64,000 nucleotides of DNA from Gemmatimonadota bacterium (GCA_022826005.1 JAJDVT010000070.1:1-64000), one strand, 5' to 3'. Positions 43,081 through 52,506 are shown, counted from the first letter of the stretch. Notes: a model not told the origin generated them from the letters alone. Numbers and translations: made by a program.

Positions 43081-44382
43081 ATGATGCCGGCCAGGAAGAC
43101 CTTGTGGATCCCGTCCTTTCTGTTGGGGGCGGCAACGTGCACGGCGCTGGCGACGGGGGCCGGACTCCTGCTCTACGACGACCAGGGACTGTTTCGCGCC
43201 GGGCTCGCTCTGGCGGGTGTCAACCTCGGTGCGATCGGCGTCGGCCTGGTCGGCACGGGAGAACGCCAGCCGGATGCCAGCCCGCACGCCGGCGGGTGGT
43301 GGCTCGCCTTCCTGATCGCCCTCATGGGTGCCGCCGGTTTCGCGGTCGCATGGGAAGCGATGCACGGCTTTGCGGCAGCCCCGGCGGCGCAGGGCGTGGG
43401 CCTGGCGCTGACCTCGGCGCTTCCCGCCTACTTCGCGGCCGGGACCTGGGCGCGCCTGACTTCACTGGAGAAGCTGGTGAACACCGGAAAGCGCCGTCAG
43501 ACGACTTTCGGCACGGCTGCCGGAGTGGTCCTGGCGGCCACGCTGGCCAGGGCCTTCCTGGGCAGGCCGGTATGGGCGGTTACCGCCTTTCTGCTGGCGA
43601 TGGTGCTGGCCTCGGCAGGGGCTCGTCTTCACGTCTGGATCCTCGATCGCGTGCCGCGGCTCTTCCGGTCCGCGAGCCGGCCCGAGCGGCCGGCCCTGCG
43701 GTTCGAGGAGTGGCGCACGGCGGTCCCGGAGAGCCGGACGCGGGTGGTGCGCGATGGCGAAGTGACTCGCTTGCTGGACCCGGCCCCGCAGGGAGACTGG
43801 CGCGAAGGGGTGGCCTCTACGCTTCACGATGGCCGGCCGATCCTCTTCGTGGGGGCGGCAAGCTGGTTCGACCCGGCCGACGGCAGGGCATGGCAGGTCT
43901 ACGAGGCGGACAAGGGCGTGCTGAGTCTGGCTGTGGAGGGACTGGACTGGGAGGATGGGGTGGTGGCAGCGACGCCGGTCCCGGAGGACGAGGGCTGGGT
44001 GGTGATAGCCGACGCGGTGGCCGCGTCGTCCGTCTGTCTGGATTCGCTCCGGGAGGCCGGTGTGCAGCGGGTGTGGATCGGAGGAATGGCGGGAGCAGTC
44101 CCGGAAGGACTTCTGGCGGAAGCGCGGGAGGCCGGGATCGGTGTGGGGCGATACCGGAGCGCGGTGGCGGGCGTTCCCGGTCCGCCGCATGTAGCGCCAC
44201 GGGCGGACGGCCTGTGGTGCCTGGAGCCTGGCGGGGAGCCGCCGGAGTCGGTCGTCGGGATGGTGACGGCGCCGCTGCCGTGCGAACCGGCCGGCGAAAG
44301 CGCGGAGGCGCGGCTGGCGGAACCGAGCGCGTCCGAGGACTTGCCGCAGGTTTCGGAGGACGCCGGCGACGAGGCGCCCTGA
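43081..44382 (+). CDS. membrane protein with soluble C-terminal domain
   Basis: A 433-residue protein of unknown function. The first half has five to six hydrophobic segments (IPSFLLGAATCTALATGAGL, GLALAGVNLGAIGVGLV, WWLAFLIALMGAAGFAVAW, LALTSALPAYFAAGTW, TTFGTAAGVVLAATLAR, TAFLLAMVLASAGARL). From residue ~205 it is soluble, with DGRPILFVGAASWFDPADGR and VWIGGMAGAVPEGLLAEARE, and an acidic tail. Its stop overlaps the ATG of the phosphoesterase gene by one base, tying it to the SbcCD-like pair. Nothing in the soluble part was recognised. Confidence 0.65.
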   Translation: MMPARKTLWIPSFLLGAATCTALATGAGLLLYDDQGLFRAGLALAGVNLGAIGVGLVGTGERQPDASPHAGGWWLAFLIALMGAAGFAVAWEAMHGFAAAPAAQGVGLALTSALPAYFAAGTWARLTSLEKLVNTGKRRQTTFGTAAGVVLAATLARAFLGRPVWAVTAFLLAMVLASAGARLHVWILDRVPRLFRSASRPERPALRFEEWRTAVPESRTRVVRDGEVTRLLDPAPQGDWREGVASTLHDGRPILFVGAASWFDPADGRAWQVYEADKGVLSLAVEGLDWEDGVVAATPVPEDEGWVVIADAVAASSVCLDSLREAGVQRVWIGGMAGAVPEGLLAEAREAGIGVGRYRSAVAGVPGPPHVAPRADGLWCLEPGGEPPESVVGMVTAPLPCEPAGESAEARLAEPSASEDLPQVSEDAGDEAP

Positions 44383-45431
44383 TGACTGTGGCCCACCTGT
44401 CCGACCTGCACCTGGGCTATGATGGCGGGTCGGGAGGGCGCGGCCGGTCCGAGGATGTCCTGCGGGTCTTCGACACGGCCATGGCCCGGATCGCGGGGCT
44501 GGAGGTGGGGCTGGTCGTGATCGCGGGGGACGTCTTCGACCACCCGAACGTCACCGCACCCCCGATCGCGGCCTTTTCGAGGGCGGTGCGGCGGTTGCGC
44601 GAGCGGCTGCCGGGGGTGGTGGTGGCGGTGGCGGCCGGGGCGCGCGACACTCCGCTCAACCCGGCGCAACAGGGACCGGTGGCGGTGATCGGTGCGCTTG
44701 AGGGTGTGGAGACGGCGACCACCGCGGTCCGCCGGTTTGGGCTGGCGGGAGGGAGGGTGACGGTCACGCTGGTGCCGCACCTCGCCGCCCGCAGGGGTCG
44801 GGCCCTGAAGGTGAAGCCGGACACGGGCGCTCGCTGGAATGTGCTGGTGCTGCATGGAGCGGTGGCAGGCGATGCCGCGACCAGGGGGTCCGCGGCCGCG
44901 GCCGGAAGGGCGCCCGCCACCGGTTCCGCCGCCGCCATCGCACTGCCCGGCTGGGACTACTTAGCGCTCGGCTCCCGCCACATGCGTGCGAAGGTCTCCG
45001 CGCGCGCCCATTATTCCGGCTCGCTGGAGAGAATCGGCCCCGATCCCTGGGAGGAGGCTGCCGTGGACAAGGGATTCCTGACCGCACGCCTGGACACGGG
45101 CACGGTGCGCTTCCGCCCCGTGGAGGCACGCGCGGCGGTGAGCCTTGCCCCGGTAGACGCGGCGGACGGCGGCACCGCTACCGCCGCCCGGCGCCTGAGC
45201 GAGGCGCTGGCCGGGGTCCCCGGCGGCATCGATGGCAAGCTGCTGCGCGTACCGGTGCGGGGGCTTGGCCCGGAGGATCTGGCCGCCCTCGACCGGGAGC
45301 TTCTGACGCGGGTGCGGGGCCGCGTGGCGGAGCTGCGCGTGGACTCGCTGGCTGCCGGCAGTCCGTGGACAATCCCCGCGTCGCACCGAGGGCGGCGAGG
45401 CGCCGGGCTGACAAGGCGCGACGAAAGGTGA
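44382..45431 (+). CDS. SbcD-like metallophosphoesterase with altered active site
   Basis: A 349-residue calcineurin-like phosphoesterase. The first two metal motifs are normal: HLSDLHLGYD (residues 5-14) and VVIAGDVFDHP (about 47-57). The third motif, GNHD in Mre11/SbcD, reads AGARDTP, and the final GHxH-type motif appears as LGSRHMRAKV, with LHGAV before it. Two catalytic or metal positions are thus changed, so nuclease activity may be weak or lost. It follows the membrane protein without a gap and precedes an SbcC-like gene by 180 bases. Confidence 0.8.
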   Translation: MTVAHLSDLHLGYDGGSGGRGRSEDVLRVFDTAMARIAGLEVGLVVIAGDVFDHPNVTAPPIAAFSRAVRRLRERLPGVVVAVAAGARDTPLNPAQQGPVAVIGALEGVETATTAVRRFGLAGGRVTVTLVPHLAARRGRALKVKPDTGARWNVLVLHGAVAGDAATRGSAAAAGRAPATGSAAAIALPGWDYLALGSRHMRAKVSARAHYSGSLERIGPDPWEEAAVDKGFLTARLDTGTVRFRPVEARAAVSLAPVDAADGGTATAARRLSEALAGVPGGIDGKLLRVPVRGLGPEDLAALDRELLTRVRGRVAELRVDSLAAGSPWTIPASHRGRRGAGLTRRDER

Positions 45432-45494
45432 ATAGCGGAGCTATTTTGCCCGAGGAGCAACGCAGGGCGGTGCTTCAGGTGCCGGAAAGGTAAA

Positions 45495-45530
45495 GAAAAC
45501 GTGACATTTTGTATGGTTTTCATGACGGAG
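45495..45530 (+). promoter_or_regulatory. AT-rich site resembling the padR upstream element
   Basis: TGTATGGTTTTCATGAC (45510-45526) matches 16 of 17 bases of the sequence upstream of padR (1118-1134) and is preceded by GTGACATTT. It lies between the phosphoesterase and SbcC-like genes, a plausible promoter position for the latter. Confidence 0.4.
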
Positions 45531-45557
45531 CAAGAGCGTGAGCGCCGCAGCCAGCCC

Positions 45558-45604
45558 GGATGCATCGGCGGCCGAATGCAGCGGGGACTTGCTCCACGGG
45601 CTGC
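45558..45604 (+). repeat. interspersed repeat copy
   Basis: GGATGCATCGGCGGCCGAAT, then GCAGCGGGGACTTGCTCCACGGGCTGC. It aligns along its whole length with the copy at 52574-52620 and ends 9 bases before the ATG of the SbcC-like gene. Confidence 0.65.
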
Positions 45605-45613
45605 CTGGGTCCG

Positions 45614-47074
45614 ATGAAGCTGGAGGTACTGCGGGCCGCGACCCCCACCGCGGCGATCGACCTGAGGGACGCGCGCGGGCTGGTGGCCTTCGTGTCGGAG
45701 GGCGATGCCGCCTGGGGCGGGTACGTGGCCGCGATCCGGGCGGCCTTCGCCGCGCGGGGGCGTGTGCGCGGGCCGGGATCGGTGGTTCGGGGCAAGGCCG
45801 CGGCCGCCACGGTGGGTACGGCCGCCTTCGAGGCCCAGTTGGGAAAGGTGCTCGCGAGGCACGGGCTGCGGCGCGAGGAGTACGCGGCCGTGTGGCTCGG
45901 TGCGGGGCCGCCCCGGGTCTGGGTGGGGGCGGGGGTGGCGTTGCTGCAGGGCCCGGAGACCGCCCGCGGCGTTCGGGAGGGGGCCGCGTGGGGGGAGCCG
46001 GGCCAGGGAGGGCCGCCGTCCGGCGCGGGGATGGAAGCCGGGTGGGTGGGGGGACTGGCCCGCGAGGCCAGGGAAGATGTGGAGCGGCTGACCCGGGCGC
46101 GCGAGGGGGTGGGGGGGGTGGGGGCCCGCCTGCGGGAGCTGCGTGAGGAGCTTGCGATCGTGCAGGGCGATGCGGAGGCCGCCGCGATGGCCTGGGTGCG
46201 TGAGCGCCAGGACGCCGAGACCCGTCTGCTCCTCTACCGGGACCGGGAAAAGGAGCTGAGGGGCCGGCTGGAGTACATCCGCGAGGCGGGCGCGGAAGCG
46301 GCCTGCGCGAACTGCGAACGGGTCCTGGGCAAGCGCACGGACGCGGTGCGGCGCGCACGCCGGGAGGAGTGGGAAGCAGTGGTTCAGGACGGCAAGTGGT
46401 GGCGTCGGCGGCGGTCCCAGCTGGAGCTCAAGCCCGAGGGGCTGACGGAGTTGGAGACACGCGCGCTGGCACTGAATGCCGAGATCGAGGACGTTGCGCA
46501 GGAGCTGCAGAGGCGCGAGGCAGCGGCGCGGGAGCTCGAAGCGGCCACCGGGCGGGTGGAGCGGCTATTGGAGCTGGAAGCGAGGCTGTCCGGGGATTCG
46601 ACCGTGGCAGAAAGGGGTACGGCGCCCGGAGACGGAGCCCGCCGACGCTACCGGGCAGCGGTTCATGCCCGGCTCGTGGCACTCACCGGCGGGCGGTGCG
46701 CGTCCGGGTTTCCGGAGCTTTACACGGACTGGACTGCGGGAAACCGCAGGGGCGGAGAAGCGGAGGCGGCGCTGGAGCTGGCAGCCCGAATCACCTTGGC
46801 AGAGATGGCCGCGCGGGCGGGGATGCGGCTGGGATCGATCATCCTCCCGTCAGGACTGGAACGCCTGGGTGCTCAGGACCTCCCCCGGGCGCTCACGGAG
46901 CTGGTCCGCCTGGCGAAGCGCGTGCCGCTGGTGCTGGCGAAGGCCACACCGCAGGTCGTGGCCCAGGCCCCGGAGTGCTTCGACCTCGTCTACCGGTTCG
47001 AAGCCACCGGCAAGGGCAGCCGCGTCAGGCGGCAGCGTCTCGGCCTGGCGACAATCTGGTTGCAGGGGGATTGA
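45614..47074 (+). CDS. SbcC/Rad50-like coiled-coil protein with CxxC hook, no P-loop
   Basis: A 486-residue protein starting MKLEVLRAATPTAAIDLRDA. Two long coiled coils (about residues 152-230 and 255-345) flank EAACANCERVLGKR, a CxxC like the zinc hook of Rad50/SbcC, but the arms are far shorter than in Rad50. The N-terminus has no Walker A GxxGxGKS. The C-terminus IILPSGLERLGAQDLPRAL, then VPLVLAKATPQVV and FDLVYRFEAT, follows the layout of the Rad50 Walker B/D-loop/H-loop lobe but lacks the Walker B acidic pair. Next to an SbcD-like gene, this points to a non-ATPase relative of the Mre11-Rad50 complex; that reading is inference. Confidence 0.6.
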   Translation: MKLEVLRAATPTAAIDLRDARGLVAFVSEGDAAWGGYVAAIRAAFAARGRVRGPGSVVRGKAAAATVGTAAFEAQLGKVLARHGLRREEYAAVWLGAGPPRVWVGAGVALLQGPETARGVREGAAWGEPGQGGPPSGAGMEAGWVGGLAREAREDVERLTRAREGVGGVGARLRELREELAIVQGDAEAAAMAWVRERQDAETRLLLYRDREKELRGRLEYIREAGAEAACANCERVLGKRTDAVRRARREEWEAVVQDGKWWRRRRSQLELKPEGLTELETRALALNAEIEDVAQELQRREAAARELEAATGRVERLLELEARLSGDSTVAERGTAPGDGARRRYRAAVHARLVALTGGRCASGFPELYTDWTAGNRRGGEAEAALELAARITLAEMAARAGMRLGSIILPSGLERLGAQDLPRALTELVRLAKRVPLVLAKATPQVVAQAPECFDLVYRFEATGKGSRVRRQRLGLATIWLQGD

Positions 47075-47143
47075 GCAGGGGCGTCCGTTCGGCGAAACAG
47101 GTTCAGCTTCCGCAGTCCTGGCCGTTCCGGCCGCGCTCGGTGC

Positions 47144-49516
47144 TCACCCGGGTTCATCCACAGGGGGCTCTTCCTCGTCCTCTTCGTCCACGTCGTCCCC
47201 CAGGCGGGCCCATGCATCGGCGCGCGCGCGGTATTCCTCGTTTGCCTCCTGGTCGCCGATCTGTTTCGCATGCTCCATCAGCGACCTGTACACCCAGGAG
47301 TAGTAGTTGGGGATGCCGATCGTGGACTTGTCCTTCCACTCCGCCCACTCCGGCAGGCCGCTCCGATGGATGAAGACGTCGTAGGCCAGCGTCCGGGTGC
47401 GCTCCACGTCCACCCACGGTCCGACGACCCCGGTATACATATCGACGGTCTGATTCCGAATCACTCCCGAGTTGGCCAGTACCGCGGGATTCCCCGGCCA
47501 CAGCCGGAACGCAAGCCCCTGGCGAATGAGGTAGGGGCGCACCCCGAGATCGTTGGGCGCGCTTGTGCTGGAGGCAAAGTAGATGGGCCGGTCGCCGATC
47601 GAATTCCTGATCGTCCACAGCGCGAATACCTCCCAGGGAGCAAGTCCGGCCTTTCCGACGATGACTCCCGAGATCGGACCGAGCGAGACGGCCTGAATGC
47701 TGTCGATCGGCGCCGGTGTTCTCGCTATCCGTTCGATGGCTTCGTCGGTGAATTGCGACTCGTCGACGATCGAGCGGGTCGGCATCCGAATCGGTTCGCG
47801 CAGGAGGAGGGGGACCTTGCCGAGCGCCTCCGCCTCCGCCGGATCGTGCGTGTACATGGCGTCGGTGTTTTCGGCCGTGTAGGGACGCTGGCAGATGATG
47901 AGCGTCGGGTCCGCGTCCGGGTCCTCGCCGGGCTCGCAGGGACTCGTGAGGTCCCTGAGCTGCCCGACGTACCAGGGTGTGTTGAAGTATGAAGTCACCG
48001 CGACGGTTACGTCCCGCCGGATCCCCTCGACCTCCTGCAGGTACCAGAGCGGGAAGGTGTCGTTGTCGCCGTTGGTGAAGATCACGCCGTACGGCTCGAC
48101 GCTCATCAGCAGGTTGTAGGCCCAGTCGCGCGCCGAATGGTCGCCGGCCCTGCTGGCCCAGTTGAAGTTGAGGACCAGGGGGATGAAGGCCAGCCCCAGC
48201 ACCGGCGTTCCGAAAGCGAGCGAGCGCCCGGACCTTCGCCTGACCCAGTCCCACAGGCCGGCGATCCCGAGCCCGGCCAGCAGCCCCCAAACGGAGAAAC
48301 CGATCGTGAAGAAGTAGTCCCGCTCCCGGACCTCGCGGAAGTCCCGTGGGATGTCGACGGGAGCCGACGAGTGGCCGGGCTTGAAGTTCAGGTAGAAGAC
48401 GAGGGCCACCGAGAGCACGGCGAAGAGGATCACCATGTAGTACCAGCTCGCCCGATCCCGCCGGTAGTGCTCCACGGCGCCGAAGATGCCCAGCGCGATG
48501 AACAGCGCCGTGAAGGGCGCGCGGAGCCTGCCGAAGAGGACATCGGCCGAAGAGAGACCGCGGGACCACTGCCAGTCGAAGTACTGCATCCAGTTCTTGT
48601 ACTGCTCCGCAAGGGATGCCTGCCGTACGGAGATGGGGAGTGTGGGGTACTGCTGGCGCTTCAGTGCGGCGGAGAGGTCCTGGCATCCGGCGTTCCCGTA
48701 CGTGACGATGCTGGCGAGCGCCTCCCCGACGTTCTCGCAGGTCGGCTCGGCCTCGTTGATCACGGGCCCCAGTTCGGAGCGGATCGGCAGGTAGAGGTGG
48801 ATGCTCAGCCCCAGTACGACCGCCGGAATGCCGAACAGGTAGATGCGGTAGTTCAGCAGCGTGGCGGGGCGCACCAGAAAGATGAAGATGGCCAGCGCCG
48901 GCGCCGCCAGGAAGGCCATCAGGTGGTTGCCGACCGACAGGGCCAGGATGAAGGCCATCAGGATGAGGAGGTTGTCGTCCTTGCCGCGCCCGAGCCGCTC
49001 CCGCCAGCGGAAGGCCAGCCAGGACAGGAGCGCGATGGTGAAGAGGGAGACCGTGTAGACCTTCTCGTTGACGTTCGACTGGTTCCAGACCGTGAAGGCG
49101 GTGGCGCTGACCAGGGCGGCGGCCGCGGCGCCGATGAGGCGGAAGCGCCGGTCGGTGGAGAAGTGCCCCAGGATGTGGTGGACCACCAGGAACCACAGTC
49201 CGTGCGCCAGCGAGCCCATCAGGGCGGAGAAGAGGTTGATGCGCACGCCGGTGGAAAGCCCGAGCGGGGAAAGAAGGATCTCCCAGGTCCGGGCCAGGAC
49301 CACGAAGAGCGGGTTCCCCGGCTGGTGGGGGATGCCCATGATGTGCGCGGTCGCAATGTATTCGCTTGTGTCCCAGAAGGCGGTTTCCGGCGCGAGCGTC
49401 ACGGCGTAGAGTATGCCGATCGCCAGCGCGGTCACACTTGCCCAGAGGTAGGGCGGGCCGTCTTCGGCTCCGTCCGGGTTCGCGTTGCGGCGCTGTAGTA
49501 TAGCTTTCAGGTCCAT
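47144..49516 (-). CDS. DUF2723 family multi-pass membrane protein
   Basis: A 790-residue protein starting MDLKAILQRRNANPDGAEDG. DUF2723 motifs come early: YAVTLAPETAFWDTSEYIAT, AHIMGIPHQPGNPLFVVLAR and WNQSNVNEKVYTVSLFTIAL. About ten membrane segments span residues 25-435. A soluble part follows with FTNGDNDTFPLWYLQEVEGI. The DxSE motif and layout resemble GT-C type glycosyltransferases such as protein O-mannosyltransferases, so transfer of a lipid-linked sugar at the membrane is likely. The end is very acidic (DDVDEEDEEE). It is divergent from trpE. Confidence 0.9.
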   Translation of the reverse strand: MDLKAILQRRNANPDGAEDGPPYLWASVTALAIGILYAVTLAPETAFWDTSEYIATAHIMGIPHQPGNPLFVVLARTWEILLSPLGLSTGVRINLFSALMGSLAHGLWFLVVHHILGHFSTDRRFRLIGAAAAALVSATAFTVWNQSNVNEKVYTVSLFTIALLSWLAFRWRERLGRGKDDNLLILMAFILALSVGNHLMAFLAAPALAIFIFLVRPATLLNYRIYLFGIPAVVLGLSIHLYLPIRSELGPVINEAEPTCENVGEALASIVTYGNAGCQDLSAALKRQQYPTLPISVRQASLAEQYKNWMQYFDWQWSRGLSSADVLFGRLRAPFTALFIALGIFGAVEHYRRDRASWYYMVILFAVLSVALVFYLNFKPGHSSAPVDIPRDFREVRERDYFFTIGFSVWGLLAGLGIAGLWDWVRRRSGRSLAFGTPVLGLAFIPLVLNFNWASRAGDHSARDWAYNLLMSVEPYGVIFTNGDNDTFPLWYLQEVEGIRRDVTVAVTSYFNTPWYVGQLRDLTSPCEPGEDPDADPTLIICQRPYTAENTDAMYTHDPAEAEALGKVPLLLREPIRMPTRSIVDESQFTDEAIERIARTPAPIDSIQAVSLGPISGVIVGKAGLAPWEVFALWTIRNSIGDRPIYFASSTSAPNDLGVRPYLIRQGLAFRLWPGNPAVLANSGVIRNQTVDMYTGVVGPWVDVERTRTLAYDVFIHRSGLPEWAEWKDKSTIGIPNYYSWVYRSLMEHAKQIGDQEANEEYRARADAWARLGDDVDEEDEEEPPVDEPG

Positions 49517-49562
49517 TTGTTCCCCAGAGTCCTCGATTCCCGGCAGGCCCCCTTGGGCCCGC

Positions 49563-51092
49563 GTGCCTTCAGCGACAGACTTCAGATTGGACGTCAAACC
49601 CTCATTCGAATCGTTGCTTCGCGACGCCGCGCCGGAACAGCGGATCCCGGTGTGGTGCGAATTCCTCTTCGATTCCGACACGGCCGTCACGGCCTACCAC
49701 AAGCTCCGGGAAGGGCCCTTCGGCTTTCTCCTGGAGAGTGTGGTCGGTGGTGAACAATGGGCCCGTTACAGCTTCTTGGGAAGCCGTCCGCGGGAAGTGT
49801 GGCTCCTCGAAGGGAACGACGTGTCTCTGTGGAGCCCCCGCCGCGGGTGGCGTCCGGTCACCGTCAAGGAACCGCTGGCGGACCTGCGGGAACGCCTCAA
49901 GCGGGGCGAACCGCGCCCCGATCCCCGTCTCCCGCGCTTCTGGGGGGGCGCCGTCGGCTACTTCGGATACGATCTGGTGCGCCGTATCGAGCGCCTCGGG
50001 ACGGGGCCGCCGGACGACCAGGGACTGCCCGGGGCGGTCTTCATGTTCTCCGACGTGGTGGTCGCGATCGACAACCTGCACGGCCGGGCCAAGGCCATCA
50101 CCACAATCGAGACCGGCGCCGGTGCGTCCCCGGACGCGCTGCGGCACGGCTACGATTCGGCGGTCGCCCGGCTGGCGGAGACGGTCGGCCGGCTGCGGTC
50201 CGGCGCTGATCCCGAGCCGCTGGACCTGGCGCCCCCGAGCACGCTCGATCCCATGGTCACCACCAACTTCGAGCGGGATGCCTTCATCGATGGCGTGGGC
50301 CGCATCAAGGAGTACATCGCAGCCGGCGACGCGTTTCAGGTGGTCCTCAGCCAGCGCCTGACGACCCCCTTCGAGGAACACCCGTTCCAGCTCTACCGCG
50401 CCATCCGCACCATCAATCCGTCTCCCTACCTCTTCAACCTGGACCTGGGGGATTTCCATCTGGTCGGGTCTTCGCCCGAGGTGCTGGTCCGTCTGGAAGA
50501 CGGGGTCGTTACGGTGCGGCCGATCGCGGGGACGCGGCGGCGGGGGCACACCCGGGCCGAGGACCGCGCACTCGCCGAGGAGCTCGCCGCCGACGAGAAG
50601 GAGTTGGCGGAGCACCGGATGCTGGTGGACCTGGGCCGCAACGATGTGGGCCGGGTCTCGGAGTACGGCACCGTCACCGTCCCGGAGCTGATGAAGGTGG
50701 AGCGCTACTCGCACGTGATGCATCTGTGCAGCCAGGTCGAGGGGCGCGCCCGCGGGGGACTTTCGGCGCTGGACGTTCTGGCCGCCTGCTTCCCCGCCGG
50801 CACCGTCTCCGGGGCGCCCAAGATCCGCGCGATGGAGATCATCGACGAGCTGGAGCCCACTGCACGGGGCCCCTACGCCGGCGCGGTGGGGTACATCGGC
50901 TGGGGCGGTGCCCAGATGGACACCGCGATCGCCATCCGCACGATGGTCGTGAGGGACGGCCACGCCCAAGTACAGGCCGGCGCCGGGATCGTCGCGGATT
51001 CGAACCCGGAATCGGAGTATGAGGAGACGGTCAACAAGGCTAAGGCTCTGCTGGGCGCGGTTGCGATGGTGACGTCGGCGGGCCGCGGATGA
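49563..51092 (+). CDS. trpE: anthranilate synthase component I
   Basis: About 509 residues; makes anthranilate from chorismate with TrpG. The N-terminal part has the tryptophan-binding motif FGFLLESVVGGEQWARYSFL. The chorismate-binding domain has GDAFQVVLSQRL, NPSPYLFNLDLGDFHLVGSSPE, RPIAGTRRRG, DEKELAEHRMLVDLGRNDVG, FPAGTVSGAPKIRAMEII and the end GAGIVADSNPESEYEET. All catalytic motifs are present. No ATG is available: GTG at 49563 or TTG at 49587 are both possible. No other trp gene lies in the window. Confidence 0.92.
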   Translation: MPSATDFRLDVKPSFESLLRDAAPEQRIPVWCEFLFDSDTAVTAYHKLREGPFGFLLESVVGGEQWARYSFLGSRPREVWLLEGNDVSLWSPRRGWRPVTVKEPLADLRERLKRGEPRPDPRLPRFWGGAVGYFGYDLVRRIERLGTGPPDDQGLPGAVFMFSDVVVAIDNLHGRAKAITTIETGAGASPDALRHGYDSAVARLAETVGRLRSGADPEPLDLAPPSTLDPMVTTNFERDAFIDGVGRIKEYIAAGDAFQVVLSQRLTTPFEEHPFQLYRAIRTINPSPYLFNLDLGDFHLVGSSPEVLVRLEDGVVTVRPIAGTRRRGHTRAEDRALAEELAADEKELAEHRMLVDLGRNDVGRVSEYGTVTVPELMKVERYSHVMHLCSQVEGRARGGLSALDVLAACFPAGTVSGAPKIRAMEIIDELEPTARGPYAGAVGYIGWGGAQMDTAIAIRTMVVRDGHAQVQAGAGIVADSNPESEYEETVNKAKALLGAVAMVTSAGRG

Positions 51093-51136
51093 AGCATCGC
51101 TCGAACGCCGGGGGGAGCTTGTCCGCGGTCCGCCAG
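51088..51136 (+). repeat. interspersed repeat copy, divergent
   Basis: GGATGAAGCATCGCTCGAACGC, then GGGGGGAGCTTGTCCGCGGTCC. It follows the layout of the repeats at 45558 and 52574 with several differences. It fills the gap between the convergent trpE and peptidase genes. Confidence 0.4.
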
Positions 51137-51138
51137 CG

Positions 51139-52506
51139 CTAAAGCCCCGCCAGCTCGTCGTACAGGCGGATCAGAGTGTCGATGCCCCGCTCGAAGCAGT
51201 CCGTGGCGAACCACTCGTTGGGGGCGTGCATGTTGGCGCCGGGGAGCGCGAAGCCGATGAGGAGCGAGTTGGCGCCGAGGATCTCCTCAAGTTCCACCAC
51301 GATCGGGATGGTGCCGCCTTCGCCGGCCAGGACGGGGCGGGACCCGAACGACTGTTCGAGTGCGCGGGACGCCGCCTCGAAGAGCGGACCCTCGAGGCTG
51401 GCAAGCCAGGGGCGGCCGCCATGCAGTTCGACGAGGGTCAGCTCCACGCCGGGGGGTGCCGCGCGCTCGAGGTGCGCCTCCAGAAGCTCCTTCACCCGCT
51501 CCGGGGACTGGCCGGGGACCAGGCGGAAGCTGAGCTTGGCCATCGCCTTTGCCGGGAGGACGGTCTTGGCGCCTTCGCCGGTGTAGCCGGAGAGGAGGCC
51601 GTTGACGTCGCAGGTGGGGCGCGTCCACATACGTTCCAGCGGGGAATAGGCGGACTCGCCGCCCTCGGGGGGAGCGCCCACTTCGCCGGTGTAGGCGACG
51701 GCGTCGAAGGGCAGCCGGGCAAAGCCTTCCAGGGTCTCCGGGGACGGGTCGATGATGTCGTCGTAGAATCCCGGGATGGTGATACTGCCGTCTTCGTCGT
51801 GCAGGTCGCCGAGGACCCTGGCGAGCGCGTTGGCGGGGTTGCGGATCGCGCCCCCGTACGCGCCCGAATGGAGGTCGGTCGAAGGGCCGGAGGCGTGGAG
51901 CTCGAAGTAGGCCAGGCCGCGCAGCGAGAAGAGCAGGGAGGGTAGGCCGGGTGCGAACATGGCCGAGTCGGAGATGACCACGGTGTCGGCCGCCAGGCGG
52001 TCGCGGTGTTTCTTGACGAAGGGGACCAGATTGGGCGATCCCACTTCCTCCTCGCCCTCGGCGAGTACGACGACGTTCACCGGCAGCGTCCCGCGGGTGC
52101 CGAGGTGGGACTCCAGCGCCTTGACGTGCAGGAAGAGCTGTCCCTTGTCATCGGCGGAGCCGCGGGCGTAGATCCGCCCGTCGCGGATCTCGGGTTCGAA
52201 GGGGGGCGAGTGCCAGAGGTCCAGCGGCTCCGGGGGCTGCACGTCGTAGTGCCCGTAGATGAGGATGGTGGGTGCGTCCGGCCCGGCCCCACGCCACTCG
52301 CCCACTACCACCGGGTGCCCCGGCGTGGGGAAGGTCAGCGCCTCCAGCCCAGCGGCCTCCAGCTGCCCGCGCACCCACTCGGCCGCCCGCTCGGTGTCGG
52401 CGTCGTGCTCAGACTTGGCCGAGACGGAAGGGATGCGCAGGAAGTCCCAGAGTTCCGCGTAAAACCTGTCACGCTGCCCGCGCGCGAAGTCGATGGGGTC
52501 GCTCAT
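51139..52506 (-). CDS. M20 family metallopeptidase (dipeptidase)
   Basis: A 455-residue cytosolic di-zinc peptidase starting MSDPIDFARGQRDRFYAELW. Motifs in order: TILIYGHYDVQPPEP (first histidine and aspartate), IYARGSADDKGQ (bridging aspartate), LAEGEEEVGSPN (catalytic and metal glutamates), VISDSAMFAPGLPSL, and ALPGANMHAPNEW with the last histidine. The lid domain insertion lies at about residues 205-320. The whole matches PepV/CNDP-like dipeptidases. The substrate is probably a dipeptide. Confidence 0.91.
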   Translation of the reverse strand: MSDPIDFARGQRDRFYAELWDFLRIPSVSAKSEHDADTERAAEWVRGQLEAAGLEALTFPTPGHPVVVGEWRGAGPDAPTILIYGHYDVQPPEPLDLWHSPPFEPEIRDGRIYARGSADDKGQLFLHVKALESHLGTRGTLPVNVVVLAEGEEEVGSPNLVPFVKKHRDRLAADTVVISDSAMFAPGLPSLLFSLRGLAYFELHASGPSTDLHSGAYGGAIRNPANALARVLGDLHDEDGSITIPGFYDDIIDPSPETLEGFARLPFDAVAYTGEVGAPPEGGESAYSPLERMWTRPTCDVNGLLSGYTGEGAKTVLPAKAMAKLSFRLVPGQSPERVKELLEAHLERAAPPGVELTLVELHGGRPWLASLEGPLFEAASRALEQSFGSRPVLAGEGGTIPIVVELEEILGANSLLIGFALPGANMHAPNEWFATDCFERGIDTLIRLYDELAGL

